Source: an uncultured Coprococcus sp. (lineage in GTDB: Bacteria > Bacillota_A > Clostridia > Lachnospirales > Lachnospiraceae). From it: a stretch of 34,134 nucleotides of DNA. The notes under the pieces were generated by a model. The model was given only the letters and a program-made list of their open reading frames with translations, searched no databases and was not told where the DNA came from. Below are positions 17,075 through 24,664 of the stretch, piece after piece. Where the stretch lies: the NCBI GenBank assembly GCA_900767685.1, contig CAAGAB010000319.1, positions 1 through 34,134 of the forward strand, read 5' to 3'. The translations under genes and the position numbers were made by a program. Each line of letters starts with the position of its first letter. Position 1 is the stretch's first letter.

Positions 17075-18199
17075 TTACTCTCCTACTACCACTTCAATAC
17101 CTGTAATCTCTTTTATTTCATCCGCAGTGAAATGATTATACTTATATGCATACATAGCTGTCTTTTCACCATCTTTTATGTAATAATAGCCCTTTATCAT
17201 TTTGCCATCATTATCTTTGTAATCCTCTGTCTCAAGATCATTGAAATCATATGATATTTCATACACATGTCCATTTTTTCCAGTAAAACTATAATGCTGA
17301 TCTGTGCCACTCACGTCTAGCCCTTCTCGTTTTAAAACCTCATAAAGGCTTCCAAAACTAACGCCATAACCGACACCGTTAGCGATCAAGTCTTCATACA
17401 TTACTGTTTTACCATCTTTTACTATGCCAAGTCTTTCTACATTATTGCTGTCAGAGATTATTTCTTTAATTTCCTGGTCCGTAAAATCTGCAATAGCATC
17501 ATCAAATCTATAGTCAAGAGCACATAACAGATATTTTTCCTCATATCCACTCTTCAGTTCTGCTTCATCATAATCATAGATAAGCCCCCTGCAATCACCG
17601 TCATCAATTTCCCTGTCCTCAATATTGGTACGTAAAGGATTCATATATTTTATCTGATATGGAATCTTCAGGTCTTTATATCCAAGATTATCAAAATACT
17701 CTTTAACCTGTTCAAGTTCATCCATGACAGTCGAAAGACCTGCTCTGTCTTTATACTCTGTCACTATATTTGCAGATTTTAACCCATCTTTCTCTGTAAT
17801 TTCATATGTAAGATCATCCAGTTTTATGGATGACATAAACTTTTCAAATATACTATCATCATAATCATCCGTCAATGAACTCTCAAGCATCTCACCGGGC
17901 CAATACGAATTATCTGATACATAAAATGTTACATCGCTCTTCTCATCATATACAGACCAGAGGGTATCCGTGAATCCATCCTCACCTTTTACTTCTTTTG
18001 AATCTGGATCAATCTTTGCACCATCTATCTTAAGTTCATCCCTTACATAGTCCGCCACCTTATCAGCAGGATCTGTAGAAGGCTCTGTTTTCTCTTCATC
18101 CTTAGTGCCGATTCTTATATTTACACAGCCTGAAAGCGCTGCACACAAAACTATTCCTACAACAGCTATACTTGTCTTTTTCCCTACACCCTTTCTCAT
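17075..18199 (-). CDS. Lipoprotein of unknown function
   Basis: The 374-residue product begins with a basic n-region, a hydrophobic core and the lipobox LSGC, with Cys25 as the lipidated residue, so it should be anchored to the outer face of the membrane. The mature part is acidic and hydrophilic with no domain I recognise. Two internally similar segments are visible near the C terminus: FTDQEIKEIISDSNNVERLG and FTADEIKEITGIEV. The start at 18197-18199 follows GGAGGGAATT; the upstream in-frame extension has no signal-peptide character. It is flanked by the purine unit and the feo terminator and appears monocistronic. Confidence 0.88.
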   Translation of the reverse strand: MRKGVGKKTSIAVVGIVLCAALSGCVNIRIGTKDEEKTEPSTDPADKVADYVRDELKIDGAKIDPDSKEVKGEDGFTDTLWSVYDEKSDVTFYVSDNSYWPGEMLESSLTDDYDDSIFEKFMSSIKLDDLTYEITEKDGLKSANIVTEYKDRAGLSTVMDELEQVKEYFDNLGYKDLKIPYQIKYMNPLRTNIEDREIDDGDCRGLIYDYDEAELKSGYEEKYLLCALDYRFDDAIADFTDQEIKEIISDSNNVERLGIVKDGKTVMYEDLIANGVGYGVSFGSLYEVLKREGLDVSGTDQHYSFTGKNGHVYEISYDFNDLETEDYKDNDGKMIKGYYYIKDGEKTAMYAYKYNHFTADEIKEITGIEVVVGE

Positions 18200-18229
18200 A
18201 ATTCCCTCCATTGACTCGTTTTTTATTCT

Positions 18230-18259
18230 AATATAGCATATTGCATTATCTATTTGCAA
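18230..18259 (-). promoter_or_regulatory. Candidate promoter of the lipoprotein gene
   Basis: On the minus strand TTGCAA (18254-18259), an 18-base spacer and TATATT (18230-18235). It is plausible but not consensus. The rest of this gap up to the feo terminator shows nothing further that I can support. Confidence 0.5.
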
Positions 18260-18399
18260 TCTTACAAAATGTATACAAACTATACATAAAAGAGTTTGTT
18301 CAAAATAAATGTGCCGAGTATTATAGGATTTATAAACCTTATGCTGAATTTCTACATACAACATTCTAGTATTTAACAAGGCAAATAAAAATCAACGAG

Positions 18400-18437
18400 A
18401 AAAAAATGTGCGCCGTAAAATTCTTACGACGCACATT
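18400..18437 (-). terminator. Intrinsic terminator of the feo operon
   Basis: On the minus strand, AATGTGCGTCGTAA pairs with TTACGGCGCACATT (arms 18424-18437 and 18405-18418) around a short loop, with one wobble or mismatch, followed by seven T. It sits 27 bases after the stop of the Cys-rich peptide gene. It lacks an equally good T-run on the plus strand. Confidence 0.9.
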
Positions 18438-18463
18438 CATTTTATACTACAACTATTATTTTT

Positions 18464-18619
18464 TTAGAGCTTGTGACTACATCCGCCATGACAGCTCGAA
18501 CAGTCACCGCCACATATGTGTTTGCCCTTTTTTCTATCCTTAACCATACCTCTGACAATGAAGAATACCATCAGAACGATTATGGCTGCCACAATGATTG
18601 TACCAAGATACTCTGACAT
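18464..18619 (-). CDS. FeoB-associated Cys-rich membrane protein
   Basis: This 51-residue gene reads MSEYLGTIIVAAIIVLMVFF, then IVRGMVKDRKKGKH, then a cysteine cluster CGGDCSSCHGGC. That is one transmembrane helix, a basic juxtamembrane segment and a Cys/His-rich tail, the pattern of small proteins encoded behind feoB in Clostridia. They are presumed to aid ferrous iron transport, possibly by binding iron at the cytoplasmic mouth; this is inference. It follows feoB by 171 bases, a gap filled by a hairpin repeat, and ends at the operon terminator. Confidence 0.88.
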   Translation of the reverse strand: MSEYLGTIIVAAIIVLMVFFIVRGMVKDRKKGKHICGGDCSSCHGGCSHKL

Positions 18620-18647
18620 AAGTCACCACTCCTTTATTTTATATGGA

Positions 18648-18782
18648 GCAGACGCATTTAAATGCGCTTACTCGCGGCGTCTGCGTGCTTCATAATATGT
18701 CGTCAAGCGAAGCTTGATGACCTACGCGCACATCAGCGCGCTTCCTCTGAAGGATTTCTCCCACTTACGTGGGCCCTTCCTT
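18648..18782. repeat. Intergenic hairpin repeat, copy B (feoB-Cys-rich peptide gap)
   Basis: Three hairpins occur in a row. GCAGACGC (18648-18655) pairs with GCGTCTGC (18677-18684). TCAAGC (18703-18708) pairs with GCTTGA (18712-18717) across GAA. CCCAC (18760-18764) pairs with GTGGG (18769-18773) inside AAGGA/TCCTT (18750-18754, 18778-18782). The middle part aligns with copy A in the his operon and the outer parts with copy C upstream of feoB. Stem sequences differ between copies but still pair. Confidence 0.65.
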
Positions 18783-18790
18783 ATGAAAAG

Positions 18791-21280
18791 TTAAGCGTTG
18801 AGGAATTCCTTGCTAGTCTTTACCTTCTTGTTTGGATCTGGACGCAGCAGCATGAAGAAGAAAAGAACAACAAGTGCAATTGCTACTACTGACCAAACAC
18901 CAAATGAACAAGCTCCTGTGAAGAGACCTGCGATTCTGTATACAACAAGTGCTACAAGGTAAGCAAATCCACACTGATATCCGATTGCAAACCAGAACCA
19001 CTTAGCACTGTTCATCTCTCTCTTGATAGCACCCATAGCTGCGAAACATGGTGCACAGAGAAGGTTGAACACAAGGAATGAGAATCCACTTGCTGTTGTG
19101 AATGCACCTGCAAGTGCCTGGTAAACTGTACCATCTCCACCACCGTAGAGGATACCCATTGTACCAACGATGTTCTCCTTGGCAACAAGACCTGTGATAG
19201 ATGCTACAGTTGCCTGCCAGTTGCCCCAGCCCTGTGGAACGAAGATCCAAGCGATCGCATTACCGATCTTTGCAAGGATACTGTAATCAATCTGGCTCTC
19301 ATCAAGCATCTGGAATGAACCATCAACAAATCCGAAGTATGTTGTGAACCATACAGCGATTGTTGAAAGTGTGATTATAGTACCAGCCTTCTTGATGAAT
19401 GACCAGCCACGCTCCCACATGCTTCTGAGTACAGAACCTACTGTTGGAATATGGTAAGGTGGAAGCTCCATAACGAATGGCGATGGATCTCCGGCGAACA
19501 TCTTTGTCTTTTTAAGTATTATACCAGAACATATAATTGCTGCAATACCAATGAAGTAAGCACTTGTTGCAACTATTGATGAACCACCGAATATCGCACC
19601 GGCGATCATAGCAATAAATGGAACCTTAGCACCACATGGTATAAATGTTGTCGTCATGACTGTCATACGACGGTCTTTCTCATTCTCGATCGTACGTGAA
19701 GCCATGATACCTGGAACACCACAACCTGTACCTACAAGGATAGGTATGAATGACTTTCCTGAGAGACCGAACTTTCTGAAGATACGGTCCATGATGAAGG
19801 CAATACGTGCCATATATCCACAGTACTCAAGGATTGCAAGTAAGATGAACAGCACGAGCATCTGAGGTACGAAACCAAGTACCGCACCAACACCGGCTAC
19901 AATACCATCGATGATAAGTCCATGTAACCAGTCTGCACATCCGATCTTGTCAAGTCCTGTAGAGATAAGGTCTGGAATTGAAGGAACAAATACACCGTAA
20001 TCAGCAGGATCGATCTCTGCCATCTGAGTCTCATTGAAGTAATCAACTGCATCAAGATATGACATTGCATTTGTTGTCTTTTTGTCAACATTTGCCGGAA
20101 CCTCTGAGTAGTAAACATCGATATCGTATGTATCAAGTGTCTCCTCATCTTCCATCTCATACTTAACACTTGCCTCTGTGTTTGTATTTGCCTCGATGGC
20201 TGCCTTTGTGGCATCCACATCAACTGCATCCTCGTCATCTGTTACGAGTACGCCGTATGCATCGAGTGCTGTAGTTGCTGCATCATAGTCGCCTGATGCC
20301 TCCTCATAATCTGAACTTCCTATTCCTAAGAGGTGGAAGCCATCGCCGAACAAATTATCATTTGTCCAGTCTGTGCACCATGCACCTACTGTTGACATTG
20401 CTATATAATATACGAGCCACATGATGAGCACGAATATAGGAAGTGCAAGGATACGGTTTGTTACAACACGGTCGATCTTATCTGACACTGTAAGCTTCTG
20501 TCCCTTAACAGCCTTCTTTACACACTTGTCAATGATCGATGAAATATATGAATATCTCTCACTTGTGATGATACTCTCTGTGTCATCATCAAAATCATCC
20601 TCCAGCTTCTTGATCTCTGATGAGCAATCTGGAGCATTCTTCATCTGCTCTATGATCTTGCTGTCCTTCTCGATAAGCTTGATCGCGAAGAATCTCTTTC
20701 TGTTCTCCTCCATATCAAGCTTTGCGCTTACGCTCTCGATTGCAGCTTCAACAGCCTCATCAAAGCTGTGAACTCTTGCATTTGCTGACTTTGACTTTGC
20801 TGCAGCGATAGCTTTCTCTTTAACCTCATCGATACCCGTACCCTTGAGAGCTGAGATCTCAACAACCTCACATCCAAGAGCTTCCTTCAGGTTCTTGATG
20901 TTGATGGAATCGCCATTCTTCTTTACAAGATCCATCATGTTGACAGCCATAACAACAGGGATACCCAGCTCAATAAGCTGTGTTGAGAGATAAAGGTTTC
21001 TCTCTATGTTAGTACCATCAATTATGTTGATGATGGCATCAGGATATTCCTGAATAAGATAATTTCTGGCAACAACTTCCTCAAGAGTGTATGGAGAAAG
21101 TGAATAGATACCAGGAAGGTCAGTTATGATAACATCCTTGTTACCCTTAAGCTTACCCTCTTTCTTCTCAACTGTAACACCTGGCCAGTTACCTACGTAC
21201 TGGTTAGCGCCAGTTAAAGCATTGAATAATGTTGTTTTACCGCAGTTAGGATTTCCTGCAAGTGCAATCTTTACTGACAT
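18791..21280 (-). CDS. feoB: Ferrous iron transporter FeoB
   Basis: FeoB is the main Fe(II) uptake permease. The cytoplasmic G domain shows G1 GNPNCGKT (9-16), G3 DLPG (54-57) and G4 NMMD (114-117), followed by a helical GDI region. The membrane part begins near residue 276 and contains the Gate motifs LVGTGCGVPGIMASRT and FIPCGAKVPFIAMI, with their conserved cysteines. At 829 residues it is longer than the compact forms because of an acidic, Asp/Glu/Thr-rich insert at about 318-436 between the first two membrane segments, facing outside. GAGGG lies six bases before the ATG. Flanking genes are feoA upstream and the Cys-rich peptide downstream. Confidence 0.97.
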   Translation of the reverse strand: MSVKIALAGNPNCGKTTLFNALTGANQYVGNWPGVTVEKKEGKLKGNKDVIITDLPGIYSLSPYTLEEVVARNYLIQEYPDAIINIIDGTNIERNLYLSTQLIELGIPVVMAVNMMDLVKKNGDSINIKNLKEALGCEVVEISALKGTGIDEVKEKAIAAAKSKSANARVHSFDEAVEAAIESVSAKLDMEENRKRFFAIKLIEKDSKIIEQMKNAPDCSSEIKKLEDDFDDDTESIITSERYSYISSIIDKCVKKAVKGQKLTVSDKIDRVVTNRILALPIFVLIMWLVYYIAMSTVGAWCTDWTNDNLFGDGFHLLGIGSSDYEEASGDYDAATTALDAYGVLVTDDEDAVDVDATKAAIEANTNTEASVKYEMEDEETLDTYDIDVYYSEVPANVDKKTTNAMSYLDAVDYFNETQMAEIDPADYGVFVPSIPDLISTGLDKIGCADWLHGLIIDGIVAGVGAVLGFVPQMLVLFILLAILEYCGYMARIAFIMDRIFRKFGLSGKSFIPILVGTGCGVPGIMASRTIENEKDRRMTVMTTTFIPCGAKVPFIAMIAGAIFGGSSIVATSAYFIGIAAIICSGIILKKTKMFAGDPSPFVMELPPYHIPTVGSVLRSMWERGWSFIKKAGTIITLSTIAVWFTTYFGFVDGSFQMLDESQIDYSILAKIGNAIAWIFVPQGWGNWQATVASITGLVAKENIVGTMGILYGGGDGTVYQALAGAFTTASGFSFLVFNLLCAPCFAAMGAIKREMNSAKWFWFAIGYQCGFAYLVALVVYRIAGLFTGACSFGVWSVVAIALVVLFFFMLLRPDPNKKVKTSKEFLNA

Positions 21281-21307
21281 TGTTTACCCTCTTTCCTATT
21301 GTATTGT

Positions 21308-21382
21308 GCAGACTCATTGAAAGGTGCTTGCGCAACGTCGTCTGCGTGCTTCGCAAGGAATCCTCCCACCAACGTGGCTTCC
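21308..21382. repeat. Intergenic hairpin repeat, copy C (feoA-feoB gap)
   Basis: GCAGAC (21308-21313) pairs with GTCTGC (21340-21345), enclosing the palindrome TTGCGCAA. CCAC (21366-21369) pairs with GTGG (21374-21377) inside GGAA/TTCC. On the minus strand the shared core GAAGCACGCAGACG is identical with copy B. It lacks the middle hairpin shared by copies A and B, so the family looks modular. Confidence 0.6.
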
Positions 21383-21451
21383 TCCTCACGAAATTATCTT
21401 CTTTGTAGGGGTATTTCACCCGCCAATGCGTTCTGTATTAGTCATTTCTAT

Positions 21452-21477
21452 CATATGTTAGTGCATGCTAACATATG
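21452..21477. promoter_or_regulatory. Second DtxR-type operator, upstream of feoB
   Basis: Ten-base perfect arms CATATGTTAG and CTAACATATG flank TGCATG. The core GTTAG-N6-CTAAC (21457-21472) is the same as that of the operator on the feoA promoter. Its place between feoA and feoB suggests a second iron-controlled start for feoB, although I see only weak promoter-like hexamers around it. It is not a good terminator, since no T-run follows on the minus strand. Confidence 0.65.
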
Positions 21478-21494
21478 AACAAAAAAATAGGCTT

Positions 21495-21716
21495 TTACTC
21501 TACCTCTATGATCTCAGCATCAGCTTTACGTATTGATAACTCATAGCCTCTTACAGTAACCTCTACAGGATCACCGAGAGGGGCTACCTTACGGACATAA
21601 ACCTGTACACCCTTTGTGATGCCCATGTCCATGATACGTCTCTTTACAGGGCCCTCGCCTGCGATCTTCTTGACAGTGACAGTACTGCCAACCTTGACAT
21701 CCTTTAATGTGCTCAT
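21495..21716 (-). CDS. feoA: FeoA protein (second copy)
   Basis: FeoA is a small SH3-like cytoplasmic protein needed for FeoB activity. The 73 residues begin MSTLKDVKVGSTVTVKKIAG and contain the family pattern RRIMDMGITKGVQVYV and the C-terminal VEVTVRGYELSIRKADAEII. The start at 21714-21716 follows AAGGAG by seven bases; in-frame codons further upstream overlap that site. It lies 51 bases after the first feoA and 214 bases before feoB; that last gap holds an operator and a hairpin repeat. Confidence 0.93.
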   Translation of the reverse strand: MSTLKDVKVGSTVTVKKIAGEGPVKRRIMDMGITKGVQVYVRKVAPLGDPVEVTVRGYELSIRKADAEIIEVE

Positions 21717-21767
21717 GACATTACTCCTTTTACATACTTTTACCATCAGTAGTATTCTTGTATTCAC

Positions 21768-21977
21768 CTATACAAGAATCTTACTGGCCATATCTTTATC
21801 AATGGCAACGCGGGAATCCTTAATATTGACAATAAGATTTCCTGCATTCTCTGCCACGACAGTTACAACACTGCCTTCAACAAAGCCCAGCTTTTCAAGA
21901 AACAATCTTGTTTTCTCTCTTCCACCAACCTTTTTGATCACGTTAGCTTCTCCCGGTTTTGCAAATGTTAATGGCAT
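21768..21977 (-). CDS. feoA: FeoA-like protein (first copy)
   Basis: This 69-residue FeoA/SH3-like protein includes MPLTFAKPGEANVIKKVGG, RLFLEKLGFVEGSVVTVVAE and the NLIVNIKDSRVAIDKDMA tail typical of the family. It differs clearly from the second copy, so the two are old paralogues and not a recent tandem duplication. AAGGAGGTG gives a strong ribosome site 7-8 bases before the ATG at 21975-21977. It is the first gene of the feo operon, directly behind the iron-regulated promoter. Confidence 0.93.
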   Translation of the reverse strand: MPLTFAKPGEANVIKKVGGREKTRLFLEKLGFVEGSVVTVVAENAGNLIVNIKDSRVAIDKDMASKILV

Positions 21978-22026
21978 AATTGCACCTCCTTGACTAGCAG
22001 TTAAAACCAATGATTTTCTTACCGTG

Positions 22027-22058
22027 GTTAGTATATACTAACATCAATTAGATGTCAA
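22027..22058 (-). promoter_or_regulatory. feo promoter with overlapping DtxR-type operator
   Basis: On the minus strand TTGACA (22053-22058), a 17-base spacer and TATACT (22030-22035) form a strong sigma-A promoter. The 16-base palindrome GTTAGTATATACTAAC (22027-22042) covers the -10 box completely. A bound DtxR-family repressor, iron-loaded, would block RNA polymerase. The regulator gene is divergent 240 bases away. Confidence 0.85.
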
Positions 22059-22161
22059 TAATATAAATTATTTTAGACTAATTAAACAAAACAAAATTTT
22101 TATAATGATAAAAAATGACCATTTGTCACAGAACCGTTTCTAACACGCATCAATTATAAGT

Positions 22162-22190
22162 TTGAATAAAAAAATCGTTTATGATATAAT
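22162..22190 (+). promoter_or_regulatory. Promoter of the DtxR-family regulator gene
   Basis: TTGAAT (22162-22167), a 17-base spacer and TATAAT (22185-22190). The leader between here and 22281 contains an eight-pair hairpin, TTGCCGGA with TCTGGCAA, of unknown role. No GTTAG-N6-CTAAC operator overlaps this promoter, so the regulator may not control itself. Confidence 0.7.
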
Positions 22191-22280
22191 TTTTTTACTG
22201 TTTGCCGGAAAAGTTTCTCAGTGTAATCTGGCAAGTTTTAATATAATAGTGTTTTGGTAATATATAGGGGGTATATAAGT

Positions 22281-22655
22281 ATGTTGACAACAAACGAATC
22301 CGTAGAAAACTATCTAGAGACTATTCTTGTTCTTAGCAAAGAACTTCCCGTTGTCCGCGGAGTAGATATATCCAATGAAACAGGATATAAAAAATCAAGC
22401 GTGAGCGTTGCTATGAAGAATCTCAGGGAGATGAATTACATATCGGTCAGTGATTCAGGATACATTACACTCACTGAATCTGGCAGAAAGATTGCTGAGA
22501 TGATATATGAAAGGCATCAGCTTTTATCACGCTGGTTTACAAGTCTTGGCGTATCAAAAGAGATTGCAACCGAAGATGCATGTAAGATCGAGCATGTCAT
22601 AAGTCAGGAGACCTTTGACGCAATAAAAAAACATGTCCTTTCGGCTAACATATGA
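22281..22655 (+). CDS. DtxR-family iron-dependent regulator
   Basis: This metal-sensing transcription factor has a winged-helix DNA-binding half (residues ~1-65, with KKSSVSVAMKNL as recognition helix) and a dimerisation half. At 124 residues it lacks the C-terminal SH3 domain of DtxR/IdeR. His79, Cys101, Glu104 and His105 (ACKIEHV) align with DtxR metal ligands. The Cys, where MntR has Glu, points to iron over manganese. Asn10 occupies the place of DtxR Met10 or MntR Asp8. The ATG at 22281 follows AGGGGG by nine bases. It is divergent from feoA, whose promoter carries the likely operator. Confidence 0.9.
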   Translation: MLTTNESVENYLETILVLSKELPVVRGVDISNETGYKKSSVSVAMKNLREMNYISVSDSGYITLTESGRKIAEMIYERHQLLSRWFTSLGVSKEIATEDACKIEHVISQETFDAIKKHVLSANI

Positions 22656-22677
22656 TCAGTATTCTACTGATAAAAAT

Positions 22678-22744
22678 ATCTGCAGCCATGATAAACATCT
22701 CAGCATTAAATGCATTGATGTATACATATATCACGACTGCAGAT
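22678..22744. terminator. Long imperfect hairpin between convergent genes
   Basis: ATCTGCAG (22678-22685) pairs perfectly with CTGCAGAT (22737-22744). Inside, TGATA pairs with TATCA, CATC with GATG and GCAT with ATGC, so the 67 bases can fold into one interrupted stem. TTTCTTATATAT follows on the plus strand. It lies between the stops of the dtxR-family gene and psd and could terminate either. The T-run is weak, so another role remains open. Confidence 0.5.
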
Positions 22745-22781
22745 TTCTTATATATATAAATTGTATTTATTATGTCATCTT

Positions 22782-23753
22782 CTAGTTTATAAACCCAACC
22801 AACTCTCCCTGTCTAACTCTTGTTTCTACATGTTCAGACGAATTGCCAGCTATTTCCATAAGTGGTGTGACCTTATCTTTCTGTGTCACAAGTATGATCG
22901 TTGAGCCTCCAAAAGCAAAATTACCTTTCTCTTGCCCTTTCTTGACCGTGCATTTTCTGATATTTCTATTCTCTATCTTACCGACAAGCAGAGCACCAAC
23001 TTCCATGTAGGCAATTGTTCCAGCATTCTCAGATTTAATAAGACAATACTCTCTCGTATTCTCCTTGTATATTCTATAATATTCACTGGCAATCGGGTTA
23101 ACAGTGTGATACACGCCTTCAATTCTTCTGACATCAGACTGTCTGCCACTCACATTATATATATATCTATGATAATCATCCACGCAAAGCCTAAAGAGCC
23201 ATAACCTGCCTCCTCTATATCTTTCAGCCAGTTTTTTGTCCCTGAACAGCTGCTCTAGACTATACTGTGAATCTTTTATATTAAATATTGCATGTGATGT
23301 ATCATCTATATCATATACCGTGAGTCTGCTGTCACACGGACTTACGAAACCATTTTCTTTAGTATCTGGTATTCTTGCGTCACTTTCTAATCTTCTCTTG
23401 AAAAAGTCATTGTATGATCTAAATTCATGTTTTAGGCAATTTGACATGTCAATGTCATTTTTTCTAATAAAAGGTTTTATCGCAACTTTTGATATCGAAC
23501 TATCCATGATCAAACCTGCAAACTTTGAAACCCCGGGACGTACAAGTAAGTTAAGCAATATCCTTCCTGTACGAGTTCCATATAAAGTTCTCAGCATCTT
23601 ATCCTGACTAGACAATCCTTCTTTGATTTCTGATTTTTTATACTTAGCAAAGCCCGCACACATATTTCTGCAGGATTTAGTTTTACTTATGGTTTTCTTC
23701 GTATTTTTCGTATTTTTCATATTTCTCGTATATTTCAGCTTATTATTTATCAT
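22782..23753 (-). CDS. psd: Phosphatidylserine decarboxylase
   Basis: Psd converts phosphatidylserine to phosphatidylethanolamine at the membrane. It is made as a proenzyme and self-cleaves at a Gly-Ser bond to form the pyruvoyl cofactor. The cleavage motif FGGST is at 281-285 (Ser284). DDYHRYIY provides the conserved Asp-His region, with SYNDFFKRRL and SPCDSRL upstream. The start is uncertain: no ATG near the 5' end has a strong ribosome site, and the first ~50 residues include a low-complexity MKNTKNTKKTISK stretch encoded by near-tandem repeats. An ATG at MLRTLYGTRTG with AGGA upstream is an alternative. It follows pssA by 39 bases. Confidence 0.92.
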   Translation of the reverse strand: MINNKLKYTRNMKNTKNTKKTISKTKSCRNMCAGFAKYKKSEIKEGLSSQDKMLRTLYGTRTGRILLNLLVRPGVSKFAGLIMDSSISKVAIKPFIRKNDIDMSNCLKHEFRSYNDFFKRRLESDARIPDTKENGFVSPCDSRLTVYDIDDTSHAIFNIKDSQYSLEQLFRDKKLAERYRGGRLWLFRLCVDDYHRYIYNVSGRQSDVRRIEGVYHTVNPIASEYYRIYKENTREYCLIKSENAGTIAYMEVGALLVGKIENRNIRKCTVKKGQEKGNFAFGGSTIILVTQKDKVTPLMEIAGNSSEHVETRVRQGELVGFIN

Positions 23754-23792
23754 TTTATCACAGATACTGCTCTATTGCTCTCTGTCCAGATA

Positions 23793-24497
23793 CTATAGCA
23801 AATTACTAAAGTATGACAAAAACAAAAGAGGAATATTTATTATATGGCGCCTAGCCATATATCTTATAAGAAGCCATATAACTGCCACAGCAACAATGAC
23901 AATTATTACTGTAAGTTCCTTCGTAGTAGGTTTCGGGAATCTGAAATCAGTTATAAAAAGCACAAGTGCCAATATCATTATTCCATGAAGAACGATTGGG
24001 AAATACTGTCCAAGTAGTGGCGATGTAACATACAATATAGGAAGTCCGACTGAAATAGCTGTTATAGGCATGCCATGAAAATACTTTCTTCCATCTGGAG
24101 TCTCGACAACCTCCGCATCATAATCATCATTATTCTTCTTTTCTTCAAGCACATTATAATATGCAAGTCTTATCATTCCGGCAAGGCAGTACATTACAAG
24201 AATAACCATGCCAACAGGCGTATTCATTCCTGAGTACCAGCAGAGTACTACCGGGAACACTCCAAAACTGACTAGATCACACAGAGAATCTATCTGTATT
24301 CCAAATCGTTTTTCATCCTTTGTCCTGTCTTTTTTCCGACGTGCAACCTTTCCGTCAAAAGCATCAAAAAGTCCTGACAAAGCTAAACATAAAATTCCAA
24401 TACTAAGATGACCACTAAACGTAAAAAACAAGCCTGTTATCGAAGAAACAAGGCTCATATATGTCAAAATTACCGTATAATTATAAAATCCTACCAT
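23793..24497 (-). CDS. pssA: CDP-diacylglycerol-serine O-phosphatidyltransferase
   Basis: PssA makes phosphatidylserine from CDP-diacylglycerol and serine, feeding Psd next door. The 234-residue membrane protein carries the CDP-alcohol phosphotransferase signature as DGKVAR (48-53) followed by G66, Asp70 and Asp74 (FGIQIDSLCD). It has several hydrophobic helices, and NYTVILTYMSLVSSITGLFF at the N terminus is typical. FHGMPITA is another family segment. A GGGGT purine run precedes the ATG. Together pssA and psd form a two-gene phosphatidylethanolamine operon. A TATAAT about 40 bases upstream may be its -10 box, but I see no good -35. Confidence 0.94.
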   Translation of the reverse strand: MVGFYNYTVILTYMSLVSSITGLFFTFSGHLSIGILCLALSGLFDAFDGKVARRKKDRTKDEKRFGIQIDSLCDLVSFGVFPVVLCWYSGMNTPVGMVILVMYCLAGMIRLAYYNVLEEKKNNDDYDAEVVETPDGRKYFHGMPITAISVGLPILYVTSPLLGQYFPIVLHGIMILALVLFITDFRFPKPTTKELTVIIVIVAVAVIWLLIRYMARRHIINIPLLFLSYFSNLL

Positions 24498-24664
24498 GAT
24501 TTCTACCCCATCTCACTTTCTGCTAAACAGCGATGTTTTAATTATACACAATTTTTTGACATATCTCTACTTATTTTTCAAATATTAATTATCATTATAA
24601 ACTACGACTATGTTTTCTTTCCGAATAATTCCGAACAATTCTATTAGCAGATCAAAAATTCTAC

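Noticed and set aside
18662..18892. Plus-strand frame across the feo hairpin repeat and the feoB 3' end
   Set aside because: It is created by the hairpin repeat and antisense feoB sequence; no recognisable protein.
21452..21477. Intrinsic terminator between feoA and feoB
   Set aside because: The palindrome has no T-run on the coding strand, while its core equals the operator at the feo promoter, so an operator is the better reading.
21495..21977. Recent tandem duplication of feoA
   Set aside because: The two FeoA proteins share the fold pattern but little identity, so they are old paralogues.
24540..24664. LexA-like or other operator from the repeated TTCCGAA before pssA
   Set aside because: The two TTCCGAA copies are direct, not inverted, and match no operator I know.
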